A stretch of 64,000 nucleotides of DNA. It comes from Nautilus pompilius. Its lineage: Eukaryota > Mollusca > Cephalopoda > Nautilida > Nautilidae. A model generated the notes under the pieces. That model did no database searches. It was given only the letters and a program-made list of their open reading frames with translations, and was not told the DNA's origin. The DNA is taken from the NCBI GenBank assembly GCA_018389105.1, contig JACATO010000999.1, positions 682,001 through 746,000 of the forward strand. The letters are read 5' to 3'. The stretch's first letter is position 1. Every line of letters starts with the position of its first letter. Of this stretch, positions 22,231 to 34,649 are shown in pieces. The translations under genes and the position numbers were made by a program.

Positions 22231-25200
22231 ACAACTCCAAATTAAATGATTGTAATTTGAATGGAAAGGTTATTTAAAAGAAAAAACAAGCTGCACTGTC
22301 ATAAACAGAGTTCATCAAGAAAAAATGAGAATGCATTTGATCTTTTTTTTTTTAGATTTGTTTATTTTTATCTCCATTTCCAACTTTTTTCAAAAATTGT
22401 ATTCCCTTTCAAATCTGGCACATTTTACAGATGAAGAGGCTAGGGTACAGAACTGTATTTATGGAAGGTGGGGTTGGTTGAGTATTTTAAAAAAAAAAAT
22501 TTTTTTTTTAATTCCTAGATGAAGAATCCACAGTAGAATATTAAGAATAATTGTCTAAACATTTTGTTGTATGTATATAAATTATTTATTACACCAACTG
22601 ATAGCTAAAGTACCACTTGCTGCTAAACCATTAAGGCTCTAGTACAGCCTCTGATGTTATAGTCAAAGAATAATTTTTTTTAAAAAAATCAGGCATTAAG
22701 AAAGAGATGCCTAATATGTAACTGTAAAATTTCCGTAAAAGTAGATCTTGAGCCAGAATAAAAGGCAGGAGTAAACTTTGTTGTTGTTTTATTTGTGTCT
22801 CATTTGCAGTTTTTTTTTAAGTTTGAGTGTTATTTTGTGACAAATGTATATAAAGAAAAAAATTTTTTTTTTCATTTATGTTAAAGGTTTATGAGACTGA
22901 TTTCATTTGTGTTTTACTAGTGGATGTTGAACTCTTATGTAGTGAGGTGACGTTGACCAATCTGAAATAATTGGCAAATTCGATAAATGATCTTGCCCAT
23001 AGATGGTCTGGGCTTTGAATAATAGAAGAGCATTTCCTAAATGCTGTTAAAAACACTATAATTGCACCAAAGCTTAGATCCTGCCAAACCAATGATTTAA
23101 TCAAATCTTTTCTCCAGTCATGTGAGCTTTTATGGGGTTATCTCCCTTTGAATAATTTTTGTGTCTTGCATTCTACTGAGTTGCTTTTAGTTCTGCTAAC
23201 AACTGATAAGTATTTCCTGAGAAATTAAAAACAATTTTATTTTCTAGAATGATTTAAGAATTGATGCCTTAAGTGTTTTATTTATTTCTGTTTTGTTGTC
23301 CATGACTTTTTGAACATGATTTTGCAGGTTATTAGTGCCAAGCTAATACAGAAGTAAATAAATTTTTTTATTTCTTATACATGTATTTGAAATATGAAAA
23401 ATCTAAAATGGATGCAGTTTGTGTAGTCATTAATTAGGTGAAAAATTGTCAGCTTGGTATGCATTCAGAAAACTTGGAGAAATATAGCAGATGGTACATA
23501 TTTAATTTTGTTTCTATAAACCCTGTTGTGTGCCTTGTTCAGGATAATTAATTCTGTTTTATCTACATTTTTGGTGCACACTGGAATAGTAAGAGCCTTC
23601 TGCATGTTGTGAAAAATGTTCTTATTAAAGGTTACTGTGGATTGATGGCTGCTAAGAACTGCAAATTGAATTTTGTCACATTTATGCCTGCAACTAAACT
23701 AAAAGATGTTCTGCATGTCTATAAACAGTGGTTACTGGTTACCATATATTTTATTATCTAGGTGATGGTACTCTTTTTATTTGTTGTAGTATCTCAAATA
23801 TAAATTATGCATAACAACTGCTGATAATTCACCCGTAATGCTGTCCCCTCTTATGTTGTAAATGGTATTTTTAACCACCTAAAAAAATACATCAAGGTTT
23901 AACAGAGATCAAACCAGAGTGTTTTTTATTTTTATTTTAGCATTCACAAAAAAAGTGATGTTTCCTTTCATTTACAACCTTTTTTAAAAAAACAAAAATT
24001 TTTGTATAACTTATGTGATCCGAATATGTATACACAAGAAATCTGAGATTTTTACAAGGTTCCTGTAATGTGTGTGTGTGTGTATGTGTGTGTGTTTGGT
24101 CTGTATCATAATCTTTCCAAAATTTACTTTATTATGTTTTTTTTTTTAACCACCCACATCTCCATGTTTAAAGACACGAGGAAAAATAACTTGAGGAAGT
24201 ATAATTTTAGTGGACATTTAAAAACCTAAACTTCATACAGAAATCAACATTTGCAACATATATATAGTATGAACTGTGTAAATATAATAACTTGTATAGT
24301 AATAGTATTAATCATAATAGACTGGAATTTTTAGAATTTAGAAGATTTTTTTGAGTGATGTATAATTTTGAATAATCAGCGGATTTGTTTATAAAAGTTG
24401 AAGTGGGGTGACATGTTGGATTTGACAAAAGTTTCCCTCCATTGATAATCAGGAACATGTTTCCATAATGCATAAGCTGACATTTATTTCTGCTTAAAGC
24501 TGACTTATGCTTAAATGTGCTACACTCACTGATGCAGATTCTGGACAAACAAATGTGATGATACTTAGAACGAACCCTTTACTTCCAGAAGCTGCCAAGA
24601 GAAACTTGCTTGTTTTTTTTTTTATTTTAGAACTTGTTAGAAACAGTAGAAATGGCTTTATCCCTAAATGTTTTAGTGTTTGAAGAGTTTAAAAAGAGAA
24701 AGAAGAATTGTACCCCCACCACCCTGGTTATTATTTATTTCAGGGTGTTGGAAGGAGTCTCAGCTTTTAATAACATTGCATTGTGGGAATGTTTCCTTAA
24801 TCATTAGAGGTAATCTTTCCAAATTCATACAACCCACTTAAAATTTTATACATGCAGTTTGTTTTTTTTCTTTCTTGTGAAGTCTTTTATGTTTTAAATG
24901 GTCATTTGTGTAATACTTTAAAAATGATAAAAAAAATTTTTTTTTTAAATTAAAGATGTGGATGTGTAGTAGTTTGGGGTGTCAGCTTTAACCCCCTCAT
25001 TTTTTTTTTAAAACCATGACAGTAGCTTTTGTCTAATACAGTACATTGGCATTATACTGCAGGCCATCTATTTTCTCTCTCTTTCTGGCCACACAGTAGA
25101 GTTTGTTGATAGAGCATGAATTTCTAAATTCTGATTTTTAGAATTTTTTTTTTTTGTTGTAAAAGCCCAGAGTGGTCAGTAAGGGAGATGAATAATGTAC

Positions 25201-28200
25201 TGTATGCAAATTAGATGGGTGATGCTGCTGTTCTAGGAAGTGTTTATTACAGTTTTACATTTGCTACCTTAGAAGGGAGATAATCTTTAACAAAAAAAAA
25301 AGTTTAAATTGTATATAGAAATTAGATTTTATCAGATTATCTTTGGATATTTGTGGCAGGAAAGAATAATCATACTTTTCATCAGAGGGGGTACTTTGCT
25401 GCACATAATGCTATCTATTTTCAGCTTTAATATGTATAATACTGATTGTATGCAGTTTATCAAGTGACATCAAGATATTCAAATGTAACCAACTTCTAGA
25501 AAGATAGAAAATCTTGAATAAAGAATACTTTATTTCCCATTTGAGTTATTTTCTAATTACTAGGACTCATTAGTGATAAGCTACTTGATTTAATCTTCTC
25601 GTGTTGTGGACAGTTGGTGTAGAGTGAAATCATGACTTTCCAGTATTTTTAAAATTGTGATTGGCATGTTTTTGAAATCTAATTAAAAGTGTGGTCAACC
25701 GCTTTATGAAATAGTTATGGGAATAATTTGGTATTGATTGAAATCATCTCTGAACAGCTTACCTGATGATTTTGTCTGAGGAATGTAGGCACATGAAACA
25801 AAATGTAAGATTATTTCATCGCTTCCAGGCTTTGAATTGTTTTGACTGGTCTATAGTACCTTATGTTAAACACTACTTGGTAATCCAGTTTATTAAAAAT
25901 TTGGATTTTCAGATGCAATTTAACAAGGAACTTTGGGTATGCAATAAAAGCATTTCAAAGATATTTGTAAGTGGCCCATATAAAAATTTGAAAATGTGTA
26001 CAGAATGTTAGAGAAACTTTCTAGCTGTACAATGGTAGGTGTAAGTAAATGCGATGATTATCACTTCATAGTTTTCTAGGAACACTGATATGGACTGCAT
26101 AGCTTATGGATAATTTGAATTACTATTTCAAAAAGTGCAGCATAATCTTTATGAACATAACATTTATTTGGGAAGGAAAACTTCTCTGTAAAAAGTTAAA
26201 CCATGTCACATATTTCATACAAGGTATAAACTAAATAGTTCTATAGTACAGTACTATAAAGTCTGAACTGACAAAGAATCCCTTAACTATTTCCTAAAGC
26301 TACTCCTTGAAGGAAAGAATAGCCATTTAAGGTTGGTATGTATACCCATGCTTCAGTTTATCTTTTTGTGATTCTGCCAATGATGACCCTTTGACAGCAG
26401 AACCTGCTCATGCTCAAAAACTCTATAGTAGTGGCAGGCAAGTGCAAGGCAACAAGCAGGGGTTAGGGTATGAAAGATCCCGTCTAGAGCAAAATGACTT
26501 CAAGAAATTTGATGGTGCCTGACTATTGCAGACTATTCTATTTTCTTTAGCTGTTTATGAGGTAGAGAGAAAACAGTATGCTGTACTTTTATATATTGAA
26601 TGTTTAAAATTTAGATTAATTTGATCCTGAGATGACCATAGCGTGTGGCTTCTATTCAGGTGAAGTGTTGAATGCTGGTCCTGGCACAGACAGAACGCAA
26701 GTTATGCATATTGTTGTCTTGCATATTTTTCTTCGATTAAGAAGTAATAAATTTAAGATACTATGACAATAGCAAAAAAAAAAAAAAAATCAATTGCCAT
26801 CTACAACTTAAATCCAGTTGTATTATGAATTAATACAAAATGAACAAAAAGCAGAGGGTATTTCCCATCAACTTAGTAGTAGTATTAAACGAACTAACAA
26901 GCCTATGCTTGATCTTTCTCTTTTACCATCACCAGGGTTATCTTTTTGTTTTTTTAAAATGCAGTAGGTGTTTCTGATGTCCTGGTGGAGTATTTGGTTA
27001 TAATATAGGTCAAAACATCTTAGCAGCCCACAGGTTGTGGGTTTGAGATCAGTTCAGGATATTTGTACTACCCCAAAATACAAAGAAACTGAAAAATATT
27101 CTGCTGCTATGCAAATTAATATTTTTTTCAATTAAAACAGTAATAAGGGATAGATCCTAGCACTGATCTGTTTGTTTAGTTAACTCTAATAAGGTAATGA
27201 GAAATACTTAAACTAACCTTCTGCTTTTTGTAAGTAACAAAACTTCAATAATTTTGGATTCTTATTTATTAATGAATGTAGTTTCTAACTGTTAAAGATA
27301 TTTACAAATTTCAGCACCTTTGTGGGTCTATGATAGATTTCTACCCGATACCTGGTCTTGCAGAGACACCAGTATTTGTAGTCGATTAATTTACTTAAAA
27401 GAAAAAAATGCTGAACTTTTTCTTAAAAAAAACACCTAAAAAAACCCAAATTCTGTTCTATTGTTTATAGTTTGTTTTTTTTTGCTATTAACTTCTGTAT
27501 AAATATAAATAAAACTGAGTTTACTTTATTGTCTTTAAGCAATGAACAATAAAATATTCTAACAATTTCTATGTACAAGTGAAAACCAAAAATCTTTCAT
27601 TCCTTTAAATAGCATACACAAAATGAACGTGTGAAACAGTTATAATACACAAACATGGAGAATGTATAATTTTAAGATGTGCAGTACCATCTGGATAAGA
27701 TGTCTCTTGCATCTGGTCGCAGCAGTGGTGTTATCACAAGAAGCTTCATCATGGTCTATGCAAGATCTTAGTTTTGGAGAGATTAATTTTAAAACTGATT
27801 TGTGTTATCATTACTAAACACTATTGCTGGGGTTATTAAAATTCATTTTGCTAAAAATTATTTTTGAATATGAAACTAAGCCAAAAGTTAAAACTGTACC
27901 TGCCAGTTATTTCAAATATTTGTTGCTGTCCTACATAATGTTATAATTCTTTCAAAAAATCTCTTAGATTTCCTTTCAAATATATCTCAAATCCAAAGTA
28001 GAATTAATCTAATAATGTTAATATTACTGCATACTTGGAAACCTAAATAATCTAGAAAATCAATGCTGAACCCTTATTTCAATAATTAAATATTTTTTCT
28101 TAAATATTAACTCAATTTGCTTCTAATAGATAACCCTCCACCAAAAACAACACAAAACGAAGCACCACAATCTTCTGAAATATATATATATATATATATA

Positions 28201-28290
28201 TTCTTTAAATGTCTAGAATTATTATTTCTCCATAAACAAAAATTCTAGCATTATTTTTGACAATATATCAGTCACGAAACATTTGTGAGG
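22231..28290. other. 6-kb AT-rich stretch without a recognised gene
   Basis: No open frame has protein-like composition. It holds short runs only: (GT)n near 24070, poly(A) near 26775 and (TA)n at 28179-28201. Two mollusc-type short motifs occur at 23136-23149 and 25273-25284, and a tRNA-like fragment at 26978-27055. The 81-codon frame at 25766-26011 looks like chance. Confidence 0.5.
26978..27055 (+). mobile_element. tRNA-like head fragment of a SINE
   Basis: A stretch beginning GTCCTGGTGGAG and containing TTGTGGGTTTGAGATC resembles a tRNA head with a diverged B-box (GGTTTGAGATC). It lacks the pairing of a functional tRNA gene and is probably a degraded SINE. Confidence 0.3.
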
Positions 28291-28329
28291 AAGTATTTTT
28301 CTGATTTTTCTCCAAGGAACTGTTCATCT

Positions 28330-28445
28330 GCGAGCCTACATTTGTGGCTCGTCTTTTTGATACTTGTCTGTAGTTGAATTCAATGTAACACAAAGAAAGA
28401 TGGCGCTCATCTAACGAATGTGGATTGTCAAGATTACTTTAATAC
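28330..28445 (+). promoter_or_regulatory. Probable first exon of ZF-D
   Basis: A perfect donor, AATAC then GTAAGT, lies at 28446-28451. Just upstream is AAGATGGCGC (28397-28406), close to the YY1 word often found near transcription starts. The only ATG there opens a 5-codon frame, so the exon would be non-coding. ZF-D lies 1.3 kb downstream. The left boundary is a guess. Confidence 0.4.
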
Positions 28446-28686
28446 GTAAGTGGGCAGTAATGTTCGATTTCCAGCAAAGTGAGGCAAAGATTAATAAGCC
28501 CTATGTATGCATTGTAGAGTTAACATTCATTACCTTCAGTTGCCTGGTGCGGGAGTCCACAGATTACCTTTCTCGAATTAGTTAAGGGAAAAGAGATATA
28601 AATGTAATTTATTTTGCTTGAATTTAGTAGATCAGTGATCACCGATTTCTCCTCTGGGGACCGAGATTAAGGACGGGCGATCAGCG

Positions 28687-29095
28687 ATGGGTACCGATTT
28701 CCATCTTAGAACCGATCGCCACGGTGCTGAGCGTGATCACCGGGGGTTCGAATCTGGTGGGTCGCATATCGAAGCGGGTTGGTCCAGGGCCTGTTACTGG
28801 CGCACTCGCTCGACCGAAGTCGGAGGGAGACTTCTGTCCCGTTTTCAGTACCCGGTGTTACGAATTTTCTTTAATTTCTGTTTGTTTGTTTGTTTTGTTT
28901 TTTTTTAAATCCACTGTAGCATCCAGCGGTTTTGCACTGAACGAAAGCGAGAAGCAAACGAATCTTGTTGGACGGAGGATACCGCTAACCTTTGAGGACG
29001 AGATTTTAGTCTTCGTATCTATTTTACACGTTTGAGGAAGGCCCGGTCGGCCAAAACAGAAAAAGTTACAGATTCGACAGTGATATTTTATTTGT
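28687..29095 (+). mobile_element. tRNA-derived element with a hammerhead-like motif
   Basis: The left part holds a good T-arm (CACCGGG, GGTTCGAA, TCTGGTG; the stem pairs over 7 bases) typical of a tRNA-derived SINE head. The right part holds TTTGAGGA, a GGCC-loop-GGCC stem (29040-29052) and AAAAC. This matches the hammerhead ribozyme core CTGANGA-stem-GAAAC with two changes. The two parts may belong to one retroelement or be separate. Open frames of 73-103 codons across it are not credible proteins. Confidence 0.4.
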
Positions 29096-29552
29096 ATTTA
29101 TTTTGTTTATTTAGATAATCTTTTATCAGTTTTTAAAAATAAAGTTGGGACTTTCACTCCCTGGAAGGTTTATCTGATGTGTCACCTAACCAACTGCGAA
29201 ATTCTTTTTTTCCTGGGGTCCTATTTAGAACTAACAAGTAAAGTTATTATTATTTTTTTATTACTTCAAACTTCAACAGCATATGTTTAGTCTCCCAGTT
29301 TTTGGTGTTGCCTAAATTCATGTTATGGGATTGGAAAAAAAAAAAGAGGATTTTAATGTTGACTGAAGTTTTTGGACAACATCTTTGCTGATGTGGTACA
29401 GTACAATAAAAAAGAAAAGCCTATCTTGTGGGTATTTTGAATTTGGGGTTTTTACCTAAAATCTAAAAGATATACTTAACTTATTTGGTGTAAAGGTCTA
29501 ATTGCAGTAAGTTTTCTCACTATTTACTGATATTTATTAAATAATTTTTTTT

Positions 29553-29708
29553 CAGATTATTTACCTTGGTGGCTATCATCATAAAATGTAATTACTTAAT
29601 TAAAAAATCTGCAGTGCAAGGATTATGAGAGTAATGTAAAAAAATTTTACATTGAAGAAAGGGAGGTAAACATGATGCCACGCAAAAAGTGACCTTCATA
29701 CTGGTAAT
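29553..29708 (+). promoter_or_regulatory. Acceptor and 5' leader of ZF-D
   Basis: A strong polypyrimidine tract with CAG at 29553-29555 marks the start of the ZF-D coding exon. The leader (29556-29708) contains three minimal upstream reading frames (ATG at about 29586, 29625 and 29671), each ending within seven codons, so translation of ZF-D may be dampened. Confidence 0.5.
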
Positions 29709-31349
29709 ATGATGGGAGAAAAGGAGCAAAAATGGATTGAGAAAAATGAGCTAGAAAAATCCAAGAGAAATCAGCAACAGTCTCACAAAAATGAGGAGTT
29801 CCTGAAAAATGAAGACATGAAGTTGCATCAATTTAAACAGGAGAATGAGGAAGATATGGATATTTTAAGAAGCAGTCACAAGCTAAGTGAGGCCAGCCAA
29901 AAGGAGCAGGATGAGAACAAGCTGGAAGAGTGTAAGATAGTGAAACCCTTGAAAGTCAAGCAAGAACAGAGTGATGACCATGGGAAGTCTGCAGAAGATT
30001 GTCAGGTACAATGTAAGGAGTCTGTACAAAAGCAGCTGAAGAAAGAATTGAACTCACCAAAATTACCTATAAATGATAAACAAGAAGGGTCGAGAATGAA
30101 CAGATGCAGCATTTGCAAAAAAATGTTTATATATAAGAGTCATTTGACCACTCATTTGAGGTGCCATACTGGGGAGCGACCTTACAAATGTGAGTATTGC
30201 ATAAAGTCATTCTCATACAGGAGCCACCTCACCACTCACATCAGGAGTCACACTGGTGAGAGACCTTATAAATGTAAGTACTGTGACAAATCATTTTCAG
30301 ACAGAACAGGGCAAACTAAACATCTTCGAACTCACACTGGCGAGAAGCCTTATGAGTGTGATTTCTGTGATCAGTCATTTTCAACTAAAAGTAACGTCAA
30401 CAGACACATTAGGTTTCATACTGGGGAGAGACCGTATAAATGTGACTTTTGTGAGAAATCATTTTCTTACTGGAATTCACTCACCAAGCATTTTAGAAGC
30501 CACACTGGCGAGCGACCATATAAATGTGAGTATTGTGAAAAGTCATTTCTGAGCAGTAGTCATCTCACAAGGCATGTGAGAATCCATACTGGGGAGAGAC
30601 CTTACAAGTGTGAACTTTGCAAAAAACTCTTTTCATATAAGAGCCATTTGGTAGTACATGTTCGGACTCACACTGGGGAGAGACCTTACACATGTAAATT
30701 CTGCAATAAATCCTTCTCATATAATAGTCACCTCACCACACACATTAGGATTCACACGGGGGAAAAGCCCTACAAGTGTGATCACTGTGAGAAGTCTTTT
30801 ACAAATAACACTGGACTTACCAAACATCGCAGAAACCATACCAAGGATAAAAGCGAACTTTGTGAGAAACCATACAAATGTAATTACTGTGAGAAAACTT
30901 TCTCAAAGAAGTTTGGACTTACCAAACACATCAGGATACACACTGGTGAAAGGCCATATAAATGTGACCAATGCAGCAAGACATTTGGAAATAGGGGTCA
31001 TCTCACAAGGCATGTGAAAGTTCACACTGGGGAGACAGCTTACAGGTGTGAATACTGCGATAAGTTGTTTACAGAGCATAGAGTGTTCATGCGACATGTT
31101 ACATCCCACACTGGAGAAAAACCATTTAAGTGCACAACATGCAGCAGAGGATTCATGCAGCGGCGAAATCTAGTTAAGCATGTTATGACCCACATTGTGG
31201 AAAGACCTTGTGATGACATACTTGTTAATTCTAGAGGAGAAGACACACATGGCAATGAGATCTTAGCTTCTGAGGATAGCTTGGCTTCCAAAGAAAATCC
31301 ATTTGATGAAGATTTGCAATCTGATGCAAATACACTTAATGTTAATTAA
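29709..31349 (+). CDS. C2H2 zinc-finger protein ZF-D, 13 fingers
   Basis: A 546-residue single-exon frame. Residues 1-130 are charged (Lys/Glu/Gln-rich, possibly coiled-coil) and hold VKQE at 83-86, a consensus SUMO acceptor site. Thirteen intact C2H2 fingers follow from residue 133 to about 499. They carry standard TGERPYKC linkers except between fingers 9 and 10, where an 11-residue spacer (TKDKSELCEKP) is inserted. An acidic tail (about 500-546, ENPFDEDLQSD) follows. It is the least decayed zinc-finger gene in the cluster: all ligands are present. Its likely role is nuclear DNA binding with a possible regulatory N-terminus. The second ATG, three bases on, is an equally possible start. Poly(A) signals lie at 31608-31613, 31804-31809 and 32029-32034. 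Confidence 0.95.
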   Translation: MMGEKEQKWIEKNELEKSKRNQQQSHKNEEFLKNEDMKLHQFKQENEEDMDILRSSHKLSEASQKEQDENKLEECKIVKPLKVKQEQSDDHGKSAEDCQVQCKESVQKQLKKELNSPKLPINDKQEGSRMNRCSICKKMFIYKSHLTTHLRCHTGERPYKCEYCIKSFSYRSHLTTHIRSHTGERPYKCKYCDKSFSDRTGQTKHLRTHTGEKPYECDFCDQSFSTKSNVNRHIRFHTGERPYKCDFCEKSFSYWNSLTKHFRSHTGERPYKCEYCEKSFLSSSHLTRHVRIHTGERPYKCELCKKLFSYKSHLVVHVRTHTGERPYTCKFCNKSFSYNSHLTTHIRIHTGEKPYKCDHCEKSFTNNTGLTKHRRNHTKDKSELCEKPYKCNYCEKTFSKKFGLTKHIRIHTGERPYKCDQCSKTFGNRGHLTRHVKVHTGETAYRCEYCDKLFTEHRVFMRHVTSHTGEKPFKCTTCSRGFMQRRNLVKHVMTHIVERPCDDILVNSRGEDTHGNEILASEDSLASKENPFDEDLQSDANTLNVN

Positions 31350-31607
31350 GGCAATGGACTTACAGCATGTAAGGATGACATGCTTTAAGATGACATACAA
31401 TAGACTATATCTACCAGAACCCAAAAGAAGTTTTGGGAATTATAACTGAAAAGTGAACATTATTTTCATTTAAGTACACTTTTAGAAATTTTGAAACTTG
31501 TTTTTTAGACTTTACATTAAAAAAACTAACCAAACAGACAAAGAACAAAAGTGCAGTATACTTGTCTTCATGTAACTTCAAAATTTATGATTAGGCCCTA
31601 TTATGGA

Positions 31608-31613
31608 AATAAA
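31608..31613 (+). terminator. Poly(A) signal of ZF-D
   Basis: AATAAA 259 bases after the stop. Further AATAAA copies at 31804 and 32029 allow longer 3' ends. Confidence 0.5.
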
Positions 31614-32034
31614 TCTTTGACAAGTTACGATATGTTATTAGTGAATATACTCCAGAAATTAAAAAAAAAATAAAATTTGATGACATTGGAAACAAGATTA
31701 GTCAAGAGAAAAAAATTATTAAAGAATCCTGCTGTCAGATCAGGGAAAAAGGTACATTTGTTTAGAAATATTGGTCTGTACTTTTTCATTCCAGACTTTT
31801 CTGAATAAAACTTGAGATTAATTTTTCTTGCTGCAAAAAAAAAAAGACTAAGTCAGGCTGGTTTAAGAAAGAGAACCTTAATGAAAAAAAATGTTCATTT
31901 CCATTATCTTTGAATCTGCTTGAAGCACCATTAGTTTTTACATCATGGCGTCAACTGTGTTTATTTGGAATTTATTTTATGAAGATGCTGACTATAACAT
32001 TTTCAAATGAATATTTTACAAAGGATACAATAAA

Positions 32035-33300
32035 ACATTAAGTCATACTAAATGAGGTTTGTTTGTGCTTATCCATTTTCAAAGTTATATGCAGTTTCAG
32101 TTTTGGACAGTCTGTGTTTACATTTTTAGTCATTGCAAACAAAAATAAAAAGAACCTAAAATTAAAGTTCCAGTGTATAGCAGAGAAGACATGGTTGGCT
32201 TCCTAGGATTTCAGTCAAATATAATGGCAAATAGATATAAGATTCTGAATCTCCACTGAGAAAAAATCAAAAGAAAAGATAAAATATCAATGTATTCTCA
32301 AAAAATAATAAATCATCATTAATAATAATTCCAATTATTGACAATAATATAACTGTTTTATACATGTTTCCTAAGGCCTTGCAACAAAACCTAAATATAA
32401 TTATGCTAATAAAATTGTTTACAAAAACATTAAATTAATTAAGTCTTGACAGAGATAAGAGATGGTGCATGTGCTTGTAAATGGCCATTTTATGTATGAA
32501 GTTCTTTGAAAATTTTAAAATGTCTTCTGTCTGTGTTTATGAATAATTCTATGGCATACGAGATGATTCATTGTTTTAACTGTTAGATAAATGTGCTTTC
32601 TGAAATTGTGATTCCATAGTTTGATAAAATTAGTTTCCAAGAATTTCTTTGCATTTCTCTGAATGAGTAGTTTACTCGAAACTTTATCTAGAATCAAATT
32701 TGCTCACTCTCACTACTACTGCCTGCAGTACAATTTACAGGGGAAAAAAGTTAAATGAAGACAATACCAAATGCACAACCAGGAATTCTTGCATCTTTTT
32801 AATGTTTTAGAAATTGTGCATTTGCCTTGATACTTTGAGGTCAGTATACTGCTGGAGGTGAGCATAAAAAAGGTGAACAAGGCAAGTCTTGTAAATCTGA
32901 AAGTAGTGACAATTATTTTGTTTGATGAAAGTTACAAATTGTCATCCATAGTTATTAGTTTCTAATGAATCAATAGAAAATTTAGCCTTCTAATAAAAAC
33001 TAGTGTTTTGTTTTTTTAGCACAAAGTGTAACGATGCATGCATTTCTATCATTTACTTTTTGGTTTACAGAAAGCAATTATTAAAGTACTGTACATATTA
33101 CTATCATTTAACGTTCTAAAGGATCATTTTAAACCCTTAAAAATAATGTAAATGGTTTCCAGACTAATTATACTATATAACATCAATTCTGTCATAAATA
33201 TTTTGATTTGGCTTCAAACAAATGGTTAAAAATTTGAATACAGCACAGCAAACTGAAAACATGAATTATCTCCCCTTACATATTGAAAGTCGTTAAGCTC
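32035..33300. other. AT-rich non-coding stretch
   Basis: Nothing recognisable apart from a diverged GAATTATCTCCCCTTAC motif near 33263. Confidence 0.5.
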
Positions 33301-33439
33301 CCTATGTTCATTAAGACTGAAAGGATTAATCACGATCCGCTTCCAGCCGCCAATGGAGAGAGAATTATTATAATGATTTTGAAACTTAGAAAATAAACAT
33401 TAGACACTAGTTATTTACTGATAGGATTCCCTCCTTTCT

Positions 33440-34122
33440 CCTACAGGTCGCATAGTCGCTATCAGCCATTAAGGACCCGAAGAGACGCCATTGGCTTCGG
33501 CGGCGGCGTCGCATCTCCTGGCGGAGAATAGGAATCGGTTGGATGATCGATCGAGTTCTTCCGAGACGTTGGAAGCTATAAATTCTTCTTTTCTTAAAAA
33601 GATTCTTTGTCTTTATTTTAATTTAATTTATTTTTTAAAAAGAATTTAAAAAGAAATCATACATTTTTGTCCAGTTGTTGCCAAGGCACGAAATATTTAT
33701 TTATTTATTTATTTTTAACGCCCCACTCTGGGGTTCTGCTGCGCATTCAAGCGGTCAGTTAAAGTCGAGGAGCGAAAACAATGGACGAAACTAATTCGTC
33801 CCATGTCGCCCGACTTTTGCCCCGTAAACTACCAGACATCTCTACAATACAACAGTAAGTTGTCCGTTTTGCGCATGCGTAGTCACAAAATCGAGACGTA
33901 TTTTCACAGTCGAAATATTTTCTGCGCACCGGATAAAACGACACATTACGGATGCCACCTTTATTTATTAATGCTTTGTATTAATAACAAATCTGTAAAC
34001 TATCAATACATCATAAAGATAATACGTTTTTTTTACTATCGAATTCAGTCAGAGGTTATACGGTGTTTCCCGTTGAAGTCCCCAATCGGTCATGGAAGTT
34101 AGCTCGCCCGCGTCTCTGCTCG
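33440..34122 (+). promoter_or_regulatory. CpG-rich 5' region, possible first exon of ZF-E
   Basis: A CpG-rich patch (GGCGGCGGCGTCGC near 33500) precedes a strong donor, CTCG then GTAAGT at 34123-34128. An ATG at 34092 opens 10 codons plus one base (MEVSSPASLL, phase 1) to that donor, so a short N-terminal coding exon is possible. Position upstream of ZF-E is the only link. Confidence 0.3.
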
Positions 34123-34256
34123 GTAAGTCGCCCGACGGCCTCCATCGGTCCTCACATCAAATCTCCTCGATTAATAGTCTGCCATCGTGACGCCGCAGGC
34201 AGTAACCACTGAGTATTAAGTATAATCCATGTCAACAAAGTTTGGTCTTCTACTAA

Positions 34257-34286
34257 ACACTGGTAGAGAGTGTAGTGTTAACAAAC

Positions 34287-34320
<34 letters not shown>

Positions 34321-34645
34321 GAGAGGGATGTATGTTATTTAATAGTTACACTGGTAGAGTGTGTAGTATTAACAAACAAACAATAATAATAATAATAATA
34401 ATAGAGAGGGATGTATGTTATTTAATAGTTACACTGGCAGAGAGTGTAGTATTAACAAACAATAATAATAATAATAATAATAGAGAGGGATGTATGTTAT
34501 TTAATAGTTACACTGGTAGAGTGGTGTAGTATTAACAAACAATAATAATAATAATAATAATATAATAATAATAATAGAGAGGGATGTATGTTATTTAATA
34601 GTTACACTGGTAGAGAGTGTAGTATTAGCAATAATAATAATAAGA
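34257..34645. repeat. Compound minisatellite, 5 units with internal (AAT)n
   Basis: ACACTGGTAGAG recurs at 34257, 34349, 34431, 34510 and 34605. Each unit holds an (AAT)n block of different length followed by GAGAGGGATGTATG and TTATTTAATAG. The variation in unit length (79-95 bases) comes mostly from the AAT blocks. Confidence 0.93.
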
Positions 34646-34649
34646 TTAT

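Noticed and set aside
28687-29035. tRNA gene at the GGTTCGAATCT box
   Set aside because: Only the T-arm is good; acceptor and D-arm pairing are missing, so a tRNA-derived repeat is more likely than a working tRNA gene.
31940-31955. ATGGCGTC word as a promoter element
   Set aside because: It lies in the 3' region of ZF-D with no CpG enrichment or downstream gene close by.
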